Position numbers and translations under genes: made by a program
Shown here: piece by piece, positions 1 through 11,576 of the stretch
How the letters are laid out: every line of letters begins with the position of its first letter
Position numbering within the stretch: position 1 is the stretch's first letter
Assembly (NCBI GenBank): GCA_037576215.1
Contig: JBANDB010000007.1
Coordinates: forward strand, 4,743,001-4,807,000
Length of the DNA: 64,000 nt
Source of the DNA: Armillaria gallica
Lineage: Eukaryota; Basidiomycota; Agaricomycetes; Agaricales; Physalacriaceae
Direction: 5' to 3'
Notes under the pieces: generated by a model
What the model saw: only the letters and a program-made list of their open reading frames with translations
The model's database searches: none
Told to the model about the DNA's origin: nothing

Positions 1-2
1 AT

Positions 3-194
3 CCTACCATATTTGTGATGGCTATGGATATTTTACCCATTCAAGGCACCTCAGTTCCATGTGAACATGTTTTTTCATTAGGGAAGGAGACAGCCATGGC
101 ATGGTGCAATCAGATAGCAGCTGATCTGATGGAAGTCCGAATCTCTTATTTATCTCAAGTAAATCAAAGTTTATTATCCAACATGTTTCTCTGA
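3..194 (+). pseudogene. hAT transposase C-terminal (dimerisation) fragment
   Basis: An uninterrupted frame runs from the window edge to a TGA and reads as the C-terminal dimerisation region of fungal hAT transposases: an 'AMDILPIQGTSVPCEHVFS' block followed by a 'GKET' segment and a short helical tail. In the family this region mediates multimerisation beside the RNase H-fold catalytic core. The core and the BED-finger N-terminus would lie upstream, outside the window. The same block recurs, more decayed, at 19.6 kb. The tail after 'LMEV' has drifted from the family pattern, so this is probably a relic. Confidence 0.7.
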
Positions 195-1149
195 TTCTAT
201 TTCTCTGTGAGCTTGCTATAACCAACAAACCCGGAAGCCAACTAATGACACTCTCACCAAAATACAGTCTCTCAGCACTTGTCTGTCATGATTTCCAAGG
301 CTAGTGACTAGCAGGCTCACTACACAAGACAGGAGACCTACAGATTCTGAGCTAAGCCTTTTCAATGCAACCAAAGCTGTTCGCACTGTTCCTGAGTAGA
401 GAAGAGGGCAAATAGTAACTTTAATTGTACACTGCCTAACTGGACTACTTATATACTATAAGCAAAAGATGATTACAAACAGTCCATGAGTACAGAAAAG
501 GGTATAGATATTTCAATGCATTTCTACGGGTTTCGATGTCAGTCTGCCACAGCTGTGGTATTCCTTGGCAGGTGAGTCAGACTGCCTCTGATTGGTCTCA
601 TCAAGGTGTTGCGATGATGGTGCATATCAAAGTCACCTCCGTGGGCCTAGGACCTTGGTAGCTGGTGATTAAGCCTATGGCATCTCTCTTCCAGAGCTCC
701 TCTCTGGTGGACAGCTCCTTTCTTAGGCATATTAGCCATCAGGTCTTTTGGGTTGCTAGCAAACTTGCTAATCTCTCTGCCAAAACCTTTGTCTTAGGCC
801 TGCCTCATGATAGTTCTCCATTTCTGTCTTTGCATGAGGTTATCTCCAGATTTTCAGGCACTATGCTTCTTTCATTAAGTGAGCACATGGTTATCATGAT
901 TATGTTGTGATTCACCTCTAAGTTCATCCTACTGATGTGAGTGCAGGTCAAGCTTATTGGAAGGAGTGAGCTCACTAATTGGCCTTTCTGTCAAGCCTGC
1001 CCTTCAGGTACAGTGCTATGACCAAATCCTTGGTTAGCTCTGTTGTTTCCATTGACATACTGCAACATCACTTCAGTAACCTTGCTTAGAATAGGTATCC
1101 ACATGTCTGCTTAGCAAGCTCTCTAAGTGTAGCCTATAAGCTAATGCTT
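195..1149. other. no gene recognised
   Basis: AT-rich sequence between the hAT fragment and the readable part of the gypsy polyprotein. Short open frames (for example 665-910 on the plus strand) show no motif I recognise. It may contain decayed reverse transcriptase or RNase H sequence, but no 'YVDD'-type or RNase H motif is visible. Confidence 0.5.
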
Positions 1150-2709
1150 AAACATGCCAAATCGCGAATTTACATGGGTAGCCATGCTGCAGGCATGACA
1201 CTGTGCTAGTGCTATAATGGATATCAACAAGCTCCATTCAGATATCAAGCAAGCACAATCATCCAACTCCATGGCCTCTGAAGGTTTCTGACAGACCAAA
1301 TCCTCCACTCTCACTTCTCCCTCTCGGTGGTCCATAGATGAATCAGACATCCTCTATCTGGATAATCGCATCTATGTTCCAGACTCCAAGGATCTCTGTC
1401 TCTGTGTCCTACAAAATAATCATGATCACATCCTGGCAGGTCATTTTGGCCAAAATTGAACCTTGGAATTAGTCCGATGGAGCTATACCTGGTCACAGAT
1501 GTGTGAATATGTTTGCCACTACGTCAAATCTTATACGATTTGTAGTCGCAACAAGACACCTAGACATCGTCCTTATGGTCTGCTTAAACCCTTGCTGGTT
1601 CCAGAATGTCCATGGGATTCCATTTCAATGGATTTCATCAAACAGTTACTGGACTCCAATGGATTCACTGCTATCCTTGTTGTAATTGACTGTGCAAGCA
1701 AGCAAGCCATCTTTATCCCTACACATGACACCATTAATTCTGAAGAACTTGCCCAGTTATTCGTCATTTATATTTTCTCCAAACATGGTGTCCCTAACCA
1801 CATCATCTCTGACCACAGCTCTGAATTTGTCTCTCTATTCACATGCGCCCTTGCTAAAGTTCTTGACATGGAACTCCACTTCACTTCCGGATATCATTCG
1901 GAGGCCGACAGACAAATGGAATATGCAAATCAAACCTTGGAACAGTATATCTGCATCTATTGTTCTTATCAGCAAGACAACTGGGATTTACTACTACCCA
2001 TTGCAGAATTTGCATACAACAATGCTCTGAATGCCACCACTGGAATCTCCCCATTCTTTGCCAACAAAGGTTACCATCCTAATATCACTGTTCATCCTGA
2101 ATGTGATATTGCCTCCACTTGGCCCATGACTTTGTAGTCAATCCAGATGAACTACACCAATTCCTACATGACAAAATCACTCAGGTGCAATCTTGCTACA
2201 AGATCCAAGCAGACAAGCATTGGAATCTGGCTCCTCTGTTCAAAGTAGGTGACAAAGTCTTCCTCAGTTTCAAGCATATCAAGACTACTCATCCTACTGT
2301 GAAATTCACAGAGAAATTCCTTGGTCCATTCAAAATCATAGCCCAATCAGGCTCCCATTCCTTTATGCTCAAACTTCTGTTGGACCTCTGTGCCATTCAC
2401 CCCATTTTCCATGTATCATAACTTGAACCTGTGGAAGAAAACACTATCCCTAATCGCACTCAACCTCTGCCACCTCCAGTGGAAGTCAATGGTGAAGAGC
2501 AGTACAAAATAGCTCAGATCCTAGACTCCAAACTAGACTGCCAGTTCCAGTGTCCTCTCCTCTACAGAATCCAATGGCTAGGCTACGAAGGCACTGACAA
2601 AGAATTTGCTTGGTTACCAGCCACCAAGTTCTCTGCCAATGATCATATTGAAAACTTTCACCGCTATTACCCAGACAAACCAGGACCACTCACCAAAGTC
2701 ACCATCTGA
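1150..2709 (+). pseudogene. Ty3/gypsy chromovirus polyprotein fragment: integrase plus chromodomain
   Basis: The plus strand reads, across several stops and frame changes, as the C-terminal part of a chromovirus Pol. In order: an H2C2 zinc-binding region (about 1360-1560, 'HDHILAGHFGQN' then 'CxxC'-type 'YTICSRNKTPRH'); the integrase core with catalytic Asp in 'SISMDF' (about 1625), Asp in 'ISDHSSEF' (about 1805) and Glu in 'RQMEYANQTLEQY' (about 1915); a C-terminal domain ending 'HPIFHVS'; and a chromodomain (about 2490-2690, 'LYRIQWLGYEGTDKEFAWL'). Stops near 1288, 1458, 2135 and 2421 and a frame change near 2120 show it is dead. Integrase inserts element cDNA; the chromodomain targets insertion to chromatin. 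Reverse transcriptase and gag are missing, so the element is 5'-truncated. Confidence 0.9.
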
Positions 2710-2965
2710 AAATCCACCATCTAACTTCTTCTCTCACCTGTAATATTATTGGTTTCCATCAGCTCTGACCATTTCTATTTCAAATCAAATCCACAAAAAC
2801 TATTGCAAATTTGTTTCTTAATCTGGAACAGCTCCATTCAGATCCACTTCATTCTCGAATCTCATCTTCCAATTCTAAAAAAAGTCAATATATATTAGGG
2901 CTCCAGCCATTGTACCATACTAACAAAAAAAAAAAACATACAAAATAATACAAGGACAGCAAAGT

Positions 2966-4664
2966 TCAAGAAGAGCCAGTGCTGGATGGACTGGCCATGA
3001 CTATATCCCTCTCTAACTCTACCTCTTGTACTAATAAAGGCTCAAAGTCCTCATACATTTTCACCTTGCTCTCAACCTCTTCACCCCTTGACCACCTATA
3101 CACCCTCATATGCACAGTCGCCTGCCAACAGAGCTCCTTCTCCACCACCACCTCCAGATCCTCATCAGGCATGGGCATCTTGATTAATGCATCCAACTCC
3201 AGAATGCCAACAGATTCCGTGCCTGGTACCATGTCCTTCCTCACTTCTTCCTCCAAGTCTAACAGTTCATCAGAATTCTCCACCCTATAACTCTCCTGAC
3301 CCTTCAACAGCCTTTTCCACAGCTGCCACTTCTTTCGGCATCTGTGCGCATTGTAGAATTTCCAATGGGCTCACAGAAATTTGTTACGAGCCAACATCTG
3401 CTTGTGCAGACCGGCAACTCCGACAGTCCTGACCCAAAAGGACTTATTCAAAATTTCATTTGGGTCCTCCATTTCAAGCAGAGTTTCCTTGGCCAGTGCA
3501 TCTTGCACAGTACCTTGCTGTAGATATCTCCAGTTTTTCAGAGCTCCAACCAGGATGCCTCAAATTTGGCCATCATAGACTTTGAAGGTAAATCATCAGG
3601 ATACTTAACATTATAGTCAGGGTGGTAATCATCCATTAGGTCTTTCATGTGCTCCACAACATGCCTGACCTTGTCCTCCAAACACGCCAGCCTAGAAGAA
3701 ATATCCTGGAGAAGTTCCATAATGGTTGTGGACTCTGTGGCACTGCTATTATCACTACCCTTGTTAAAAGAACATCTTGCCTTCTTAACACAGCATTGTT
3801 GACAAGTTCAGAGGCCGCTGTAGACAAAACAAGTGGCCTTATCAGCCCAACACTTGCCATAACATGCTAGAAGATATTCCAAGTCAACCAACAGGATGGA
3901 GATCTGACAGAGCCACATACTATTACCAGAAAACACCTTATCTTCAGCCTGAGGAGCAGGCTCTGTTTTCAAACATTTGGGTGTCGACAAACCCACCAAT
4001 GCACCTCCCACCTTGTCTTCACTATCTTCCACCCTGCTTGCAGATTGTACCTTGTGTTTGTAGGGCTCCAGCGCATCCACCTTTTTCTTCCCCTTCATAA
4101 TTCTTTGCCTCCTTCTCAACTCAGCCATGGCAGCTGTTTTCAGATCCACCAGATCCATCTCCAAATCACTGTTGCTTGCTGACAGAGCACCCGCAGCCTG
4201 CAATGCCATCTCATTGGCCTCATCCTCTTTCTCCTTCTCCTTTTCCCTCTCCTTATCCTCCTTCTCCTTCAAGTCAGCCAGTCGCTGACGCTCCACAGTC
4301 TCCTGTTTCTCCCTCTCCCTCTCCAATGCCAACACTTTTTCCTTTTTAGCCTCCAGCCAGATCTGCTATCCTCTAGTCTCTTCTCCTCCACTTTCCTCTC
4401 AGCCTCTTCCTTCTCTTTCTTCAAAGCCTCAACTTTAAGCAAACATGCCAACTTATCCTGTCTTAATTTCTCCACCTGGGCCTCCTTTGCTCATGCAGTT
4501 TTCTAGTCATCATGTCGACCAATGGCTTCCTCATAATGCTCCTCCGCAGCAGTCTGTTCCTCTGTTAATGCCTTGTAGTCTTCAAAAGAAAGCTCAGGTG
4601 GTGTCAGTGCCAACTCATAGGGCTTGGGAGTGACGGAGTCACAGTATTTGATGGTCGCTGACAT
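2966..4664 (-). pseudogene. antisense ORF inside the gypsy element: coiled-coil, Cys-rich protein
   Basis: Between the chromodomain and the 3' LTR the minus strand reads as a protein of roughly 500 residues. It starts near 4664 ('MSATIKYCDSVTPKPYEL'), then has a long charged Lys/Glu coiled coil (about 4480-4140), a 'KGKKKVDALEPYKHKV' segment, and a Cys-rich stretch (about 3860-3760: 'GKCWADKATC' then 'CQQCCVKKARC') resembling half of a zinc-cluster or knuckle. A helical 'LLQDISSRLACLEDKVRHVV' segment and an acidic tail ending at 2966 follow. Frame changes and a stop ('SGL*TCQQ') show decay. Genes of this layout occur near gypsy elements in Agaricomycete genomes, but I cannot name a function. 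Strand, location and composition are seen; transposon ownership is inferred. Confidence 0.55.
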
Positions 4665-4810
4665 TTCAAATGATGAAGAAAGTAGATTTGATGGAAAGAG
4701 AAAGGATGGTGAGAGTACAAGGTTAAGTTGCAAAATTCCCACAATTAAATTTCCACACACATAACTATATTGATCAGCTATCGGGATCAGCGCTCTTGAG
4801 GGCAAGAACA

Positions 4811-4824
4811 CTAGGGGGGGATAC
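4811..4824 (+). promoter_or_regulatory. putative polypurine tract
   Basis: A run 'aggggggga' lies immediately 5' of the TGTTATG start of the proposed 3' LTR, the place where LTR retrotransposons prime plus-strand DNA synthesis. Confidence 0.6.
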
Positions 4825-5665
4825 TGTTATGCACATGCCGTGGACCTCCACTTCACACTGACTTCAAGCATAGGCTTCATCCTATCAAACCACACCATTG
4901 GACCTCCATGGCCTCCAGCCACCTACTATTTACTTTACTCTATTTAACATTTCATTTCCATTTCATTTTACTATTTCACATATTAATAATTCTAGAACCT
5001 GAATCCAGTAGCAAACAGACCTCCGTCAGATTCCATTGGACTCCAACTCGGATTAATTACTTATATATATACTATAGAATTACTTGTAGATACTCAGTTC
5101 AAATATCAACTTGGTATAGCCAAAATCTCTCTCTGACTCAAAGTCCAATCTATCACTCTCAAAGTCCATGGCCTCTGCTCCATTGGACTATCTTACTTCC
5201 TATCCAAATCTTCACTCTCCATGGACTTCACTCTGCAAATCAATCTTAGGGCTTTGGCTCAAGAGTGACATTGCTAATAGCTTTGCCAAGGCCCATGCAC
5301 TCCATGGACCTCCGCTTATGCAAATTATCTTGTCTATTTGGCATGTCCCTAACAGCTATATCATCTACAGTGAGTTCTAAGTGAACATTCACTATAGGCC
5401 CCAGAACAGGTTTTAATCAACCAGTTGACAGGTGAAGATAACTGATCACCTAGAAGCCAAGTGCAGACCAGGTTACCAAAGACCAGGTTGTGCTGACAGG
5501 TGGCTAACAGGTTTCTTGCAGGTCACCAGGTATTTGGGTTTGGATAACTTGGTGTATATAATTATATATCATCACTCTCTTTTCCAACAAACTTCCGCCA
5601 TCCCAGCCACAACCATTGATACGCCATCTATGTGTTCACACCTAGATTTTGCAATTTTATAATCA
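4825..5665 (+). mobile_element. probable 3' LTR of the gypsy element
   Basis: The sequence starts TGTTATG directly after a polypurine tract and downstream of a pol fragment on the same strand, as a 3' LTR should. It is short-ORF only and has a TATA-like stretch ('gtgtatataattatatat', about 5551-5570). An ending near 5665 ('ttataatca') is suggested by imperfect complementarity to the start. No 5' LTR is in the window, so the right boundary is not proven. Its 3' part (about 5400-5540) is dense in CAGGT. Confidence 0.55.
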
Positions 5666-5689
5666 TACGAGCGCATATCTATCTTAGAC

Positions 5690-6960
5690 TAGCCATGACT
5701 AAAAGACTATAGCGGAGGCTTCAAGCTGATAGTCAAGCCAGAAAGCTACTAGTTGAGCCAGGATTTAAGCACGATACCACTATTGGGTCAAGTCTATCAG
5801 CCAGTGTGACTAGCATCTCAAATACCAAGCGAGTCAGTAAATGACGACCGCTAGTCAACAAGGATAGCTATGAGTGCATCCAACAAGAAGCAGAATATAC
5901 AGATCTCATGAAAGTACAGTCACTAGTGGAACGGTCTGCATGCAAGTGCTTAAAGACAAGTTGACTAGCAGTGCAGCAGTCTCTAATGGGATTTAGAAAT
6001 GAGTTTAGCAACAAAGTGCAGCTGTCCAGATCAGGCTAGTATGATACAGATCTATTACGATTGGAACTAGTATAGCTGGGTTGCGCCTTTGATCATGATC
6101 AACAGCTGCTACAGGCATGCTTGTTCAGCTAGCCATTTATCCTTGATGCAAGTGGAGCATTGCTGAGCCAAGAACATGAAATGCCCTCTCTAGTGGAGCT
6201 CCTAGGCTCACTAGTCAGCAAGTGACTGTTTCTAGACCAACTATTGCATAATTATTCACCATTACTCGTAACTAGCCAAGAAATCCTTATCAATAATACC
6301 CCTCTAGTCAGTTATTTATATCTTGATTGTACCTTGATTGTCAGTATATAAGTAATAGAATAGGCTCACACATGGGCAGGCAAGCCATCCCTGCAATTGT
6401 GATCTACTAGTCAGTACCTAGTGCCCCAATTAAAGGCTTTTGTGCTTAACCTCAACGAAGCGGCGACTAGTCACTAAGTTACCCATAGCATAGAATGAAT
6501 TGAAGTGTCTTAGAGCAATCTTTTGTGTCCTGCAAAGGCCAAGAGTGTTTCAAAGTTAGTTCAAGCAAGTTCTCAAAGTTTAAAGTATTATTCTTAGGCC
6601 AAGAGTGCCACTAGTCAGCCCAGAGTGCAACTAGTCAAGTGTCTATCACTTGTAGAGAGCAGTATAGGGCCAAGAGAGCCACTAGTTCAAAGCAGTCCCA
6701 GTCAGAGTGAGCACAATAGCTCAAGTCAAGTCACTATTCACCCAATCGTGTTTTACTAACCCCGCTAGTGCAAGTAGTATGCTTGTATAGCTCACTAGTA
6801 ACAAATAAAAAGTCTTTAAACAACTTTCCTTGATTATTGAAGTCTGCAGAGTGCTTCTATCGTACTCAAAACACCTGAATTCAATACATTGGTGATAAGT
6901 GTAGAGTTAGTGTTGGGTTTAGTGTTGTTGGTGTTCATTGCCATTCACTAGTCCTTTTGC
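5690..6960. repeat. ACTAGT / CTAGTCA-saturated tract
   Basis: Over about 1.27 kb the hexamer ACTAGT occurs at least eleven times (near 5748, 5922, 6066, 6208, 6407, 6465, 6611, 6632, 6682, 6794, 6946), with many further CTAGTCA, TGACTAG or GCTAGTCA variants, usually followed by CA or CAG. No coding frame of note is present. Near 6888 'caatacattggtgataag' resembles an LTR end followed by a primer-binding site, so a solo LTR-like repeat is one possibility; nothing else confirms it. Confidence 0.55.
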
Positions 6961-7699
6961 CACTCGCCGTTACCAAGCACATCACCGTTTATGCTCTTCT
7001 TCAGCTATTGGCCACTGCTTCAAATCTGCATTATCTATCTAATCTGCAAGCCTTTCAAGCTTGTCCAATGTCTTGTGAGCCTCTTGCAACCCAGATCATA
7101 ACTCTTGAGAATTTAGTTATACATTGAATGATGAGTGATACATCTCCAGCTCATCAAAGATGCATGTTGTGCTATTGGATAGACCAATGTCCATGGTCAT
7201 GAAGTCCCATGTGGTCAGCCCATTATATTGCCTGTCCACCTTGGAATCACCAATCTGTGTATTTCCAGGAGATGCTGGTACTCATGGCAAAGATATTGAC
7301 TCCATATCAAGCACTGACATGACTGCCAGTATGTCCTCAGGCTTATACACTCTAAAACAATGTGGCTTAGGAGGAAGCTGGAGGCAACAATGAATTCAAA
7401 GTAAACACACTGCTTTTCAGTTTTTCAATTTTGGATGGCATCCTTTATAATAGTCCAAAAGTATCTCTTCTTTTGGGGCAATATTCTCCAAGATGAGACT
7501 AGAGCATTAAGAGCATCAGCATAGTCAGCATCAGCATCTGTTATGGTGGTTGATAGAGAGAGCTATGTTATCCCCCCTGAGCTAGTTGTGATCGGTAGCA
7601 AAACAATTAAGATATTAATTATATAGCAGGATTGTAGTAGGAGCATTGAATATTGTTACTATGATCTATGAGTGCCATCTGGCCTCCCAATGTAGGTAC
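6961..7699. other. no gene recognised
   Basis: AT-rich sequence downstream of the CACTA transposase relic, with only short unremarkable frames such as 7160-7393. It may be the 3' flank of that element. Confidence 0.4.
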
Positions 7700-9501
7700 T
7701 CATCTGACAAGGCACTGCACACAGGTTATATCAACCACTTCTGTTAATTCCATTTTGGTATAGAAAGACCAGCCCAGCATGTTTGTCACATCCACCATGC
7801 ACTGCTGAATAACTGCAAGAAGAAGTACTTGCAGTTCATCCAAACCAAGGTTTGTTGTTGCTGGTATATGTACAACTATTATATTCTGAAGCTGGCCATA
7901 AAATGTCTTCATGTAGTATGATGGTGCCAACCTTGGCTTTCTGGTGTTTTTATCTACTAGAACATCATACTAGATAAAGGAATTATCAACCATGAGAAGA
8001 CAAACACTTTCAGAACATACCTGGATGAAAGTAGCATCTCACTAATCCTTTGGAAGATTGGCTTCCAGACTTGAAGCATACATATTATCTCCACTCTCCA
8101 ACTGTCAAACTTTGCTCCACTGTTTCACATTTTCTATCTTAAAATAGTGGCAAACAATATGCAGACACTGAAATAGTTAGTATCTTGTCACCAAATAAAT
8201 CACAATCTTATCTGCAACTGATTTGGTGATGGTAGCAGATGATCGCTTTAGTGGAAGCAGAACACATGTATCATCTATATAATGTTTGTCAGCTATTTCA
8301 CTCATTCATAGGACCATATTTCTTACATCCAGATACCACATATGCATCCCATGGGATATCATCATATTTGGGTTGCAGGGATATTAAATTAGCACAGGCA
8401 TGTCTAATCTTTATCTGAGAGAGGTGAGCAATGGAAATAATGGCCAGTATGCCCAAACAGGTTTTGAAGCCTCAATGTTGTTGGTCACATGTAGCAGTGT
8501 ATGAATATTGAGAGTACACATTGAGAGATGTTCTGGAGAATACTGATAATATATGCTGAAGATGTTGAGGACAAGCAGAGATTTGGATATACAGAAGGCT
8601 CACTGTTCATATTCCTCAACCCAATCAATGAAACCTTGGTGCACAGTGGCCACTTCATCATGTGAAATTTCAAATTGAAGGCAAATGTTCATCAGCTTCA
8701 CCAGCACGATGAAGTGGTTGAAATCCACAACATTGTCAAACTTGTGAGACAGGAGAACTGATGCAATATATAGCAACCAGAAGCACCATGAGTCAGTGGT
8801 ACAAGCAGTTTTGTTGGTTGCCATATTTGGTAGACATTGTCCAAAGGCTCCTGGTATTGTCAAGCCAGCTATGGCAGTGCCTTGACCAATAGCATCCCAG
8901 ACATCACTAGGAAATTGATAAGATTCAGTACCTTCATCTAATCCTTTGAATTGGCCCATCAAGAGCAGAGTTAGCAGAGTCAGCACATTCTCAAAGATGA
9001 GGTGCATGAAGTTGTGTGGAAAACTCTAAGTAAATGAGATTGATGACAAGGAAGAAAGAATTGAGGTCCCTTTGATACTGTATTTCTTACTGATGTTATT
9101 TGAGGCAGTCAGACTCTCTTGACTGCAGGCCAAAAGAAGGAATCAAAGTCATGAGGTTTCTTGGAGCCAGAAATAACACTGAAACAAAGGATGAAATCTA
9201 TCAGGAAGTGTATGTTAGGAGTGAGATCATAATTGAAGAGAATGAGGGGCCAACATGTCTGCTTGCATCTGCAGAAGGGTGCAAACCCATCAGTGGACAT
9301 CCCTAGAGCAATGTCATAGTAGTCGCTGAAGTGTTTGTGCCTCAGCCTCTCACTGTTGACATAGACATATTCAGAGCATAGTTGGCGATAATGCTGCAAA
9401 TCCATGATATCCTTGATAACCTTGGGATCATGCTCATATTCCTCCTGATAGTGCATCTTCTTGGTGATGAATCTAGAGACTCCTGCAGGTAGAAAACACA
9501 A
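7700..9501 (-). pseudogene. CACTA (EnSpm) Tnp2-type transposase, decayed
   Basis: The minus strand reads, in several pieces, as a CACTA-family Tnp2 transposase. Near 9400-9110: 'YRQLCSEYVYVNSERLRHKHFSDYYDIALGMSTDGFAPF' is visible in parts, followed by 'KQTCWPLILFNYDL' and 'SGSKKPHDFDSFFWPAV', all hallmarks of the family. From 9007 to 8600 comes the 'MHLIFENV...LMGQFKGLDEG' region with 'DSWCFWLLYIASVLLSHKF' and 'LMNICLQFEISHDEV'. A 'CTLNIHTLLHV' piece lies near 8530 and a C-terminal 'VVDITCVQCLV' near 7710-7720. Frame changes and stops separate the blocks. Tnp2 cuts and pastes elements with CACTA/CACTG ends. It could be the former enzyme source for the CACTG-ended elements at 10.2 and 17.2 kb (inference). 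Confidence 0.8.
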
Positions 9502-10154
9502 GATCTGTAATGGCTAGTGTAGTCAAACACAGAATCTGAAGGCAGGTTCTAGTGAGTCTAGTCTGCACCTTTGTGTGATGACTATAGCTTCTGGTAAAGT
9601 AGCAAAGTATTGCTATGCTTTGTTATGATTTTCTGAAGGTTGTTCAGAGGCTCAAGGTAGGTATGCAAACTTTTCTGAAAGGGAAGGGATGTGTAAATGT
9701 GGATGTATGCTGAACAGGGGCAACCTAGATGTGCACAAACTATGTGGTGTTGGAATCTTGGCTATGGTTCCAGTAAAAGATCTTCTCCTATACTTATGTA
9801 CTTTCTTAGAGAAAGGCAGAGATGGAGTTGATTTTACTATAGAAACTTGTGTTAGTGTTGTTTCTAATTTATAGGAATAGTATGCTGTTGGTATTAGAGA
9901 TTTAAAAGTTTGGAATCCTAGCTACAGATTACCTCTTTGAAATCTTCAGGTATGCAAATGTATGAGATGAGGATGACAAACAAGGTAGTCTTGGTAGAAT
10001 ATCCTTGCTTGTGTTTTGGATGAGAGGATGTGAATCAAGTTATTTAACACTTGGTAGTTAGCAATTCTTTAGAAAGCTCACAAAGTGTTGTATCTCTTAA
10101 GAACATAGAGATATTAACTTTTAATTTGCATGTATTGGGTGATATGTGTGGTGT
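9502..10154. other. no intact gene
   Basis: Sequence upstream of the readable Tnp2 part. On the minus strand a possible intron end ('ctacctgcag') abuts the transposase exon at about 9490. No further transposase block was recognised before the left end of the next element. Confidence 0.4.
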
Positions 10155-10217
10155 CACTGCATGGAGAATTCAATATTTTAGCTTAAAATATTAAATTCTA
10201 TAACTGTTTATTTTTTC
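10155..10217 (+). repeat. left terminal inverted repeat with internal palindrome
   Basis: The repeat starts CACTGCATGGAG. It contains a near-perfect palindrome of about 33 bp (10167-10199) centred on 'TTTTAGCTTAAAA', then 'TATAACTGTTTATTTTTTC'. It pairs with 14831-14893. Confidence 0.85.
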
Positions 10218-10381
10218 AATATACTGGACTGAAATATTATAGCTATTTTTAAAAATGATAAGATTTGCAAATAAATAAAAAAGTACTTTTGATGTCCATA
10301 TAAGCCCGAAACCCTTTGCCCTGACTCATGCATGATGCCGCCTGTCCTGCTCCCTTCCCTCCCTCCTTCCTTCCCTCCACT

Positions 10382-11420
10382 ATGGGCTACCACCACATAT
10401 CTGATGACCTCAAGCTAGCTGCTGTTCACCTCTGTAATAGAGGTCTAGATTCTGTTTCTGAAATCATGAATATTACCAGCATTTCTCGCTCTGAGCTATA
10501 TCAAATCTGGCACCAACATCGCAATACCAGTACTGTTGATAAGGCCCAGCCTGTTGGCAGAGGAAGGCCATGGTCCCTTGTCTACAAAGATGCCCAGCAA
10601 CTCCTTTCCCTTGCCCGATACAAACCAACTCTCTTTCTTGATGAATATTGCTGATATTTAGAACTCCATCGCCACCTCAAGGTCTCCCTTTCCACTATCC
10701 ATAAGACCTTCACATGAGCTGGCCTGAGTGTCAAGCATGTCCAGAAGATGGCATCGGAGCACAGCCCTGCCAAATGAGCCAATTTTATATGATGCATTGG
10801 TCAATACTCTGCTGCCTGTCTGTTCTGCATAGATGAAGTTTCAAAGGATGATCAGACATATGTGAGGCTCTGGGAAAGGTCAAGGCTTGGTACAAGGGCA
10901 GAGATACATGCTCCGTTTGTGAGAGGCCGACGTCTCTCAATGATTGCAGGTCTTGTGCTTGACAAAGGGATACAGGCCACTAGAGTAATTGAGGGGTCAT
11001 ATACGAAGGATCTCTTTCTGGATTACCTTCAGACTGATGTGGTGCATATCATCCAGTCTTAGTCCTTGGTTTTCCTTTGACAAGGCCCTTCTGTCTAGCT
11101 GCCGCTTACCACACCTTTTCCTGGACCATGGAGTGTAATCGTCATGGATAATGCTCGAATACACAAATCTCCTGAGGTACGAGAGCTGATAAAAAGTTAT
11201 GGTATGTTCCACTGCTCGTTATTGTATCATTCTCTTAGTCCTCTCATATACAGGATGCTGACTCAAATATCTTCCTCCCTATTCACCTGACTACCAGCCG
11301 ATTGAGCAGGTGTTTTCAGTCATCAAGTCACACCTTCATCAAAATGGCCAGAGTGCATATTCATCAAGGAGCATGTATCATAAAATGTACACCACATGTG
11401 ATGCTGTTACACCTGAGATG
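10382..11420 (+). pseudogene. Tc1/mariner (IS630-type) transposase, broken
   Basis: From ATG at 10382 the frame begins 'MGYHHISDDLKLAAVHLCNR', a helix-turn-helix N-terminus typical of fungal Tc1/mariner transposases, with 'SRSELYQIW' and an 'GRGRP' hinge. The DDE residues can be followed through frame changes: 'FCIDEVSKDDQTYVRLWER' (about 10820-10875), 'VIVMDNARIHKSPEVREL' (about 11135-11190) and 'YSPDYQPIEQVFSVIKSHL' (about 11280-11335). Stops near 10652, 10718 and 11060 and frame shifts inactivate it. The family normally uses TA targets, which does not match the TGT duplication of the surrounding element. Confidence 0.75.
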
Positions 11421-11576
11421 ATGTGGGGATTTTTTTCACATAGCAGGTACCTTTGATTCATTAGACACAACATATACATTGATTTTTGATGTGATAAAAG
11501 CAGTACAGAGTGAGTACAACATGTAAAAGCAGGCAAACAAAGCAAAATAAGGAAACGTGCACAAATCATTACTCAG

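Noticed and set aside
6880..6910. LTR end plus primer-binding site near 'acattggtgataag'
   Set aside because: There is no matching start, no gag or pol after it and no second LTR, so it is mentioned only as a possibility in the ACTAGT-rich tract.
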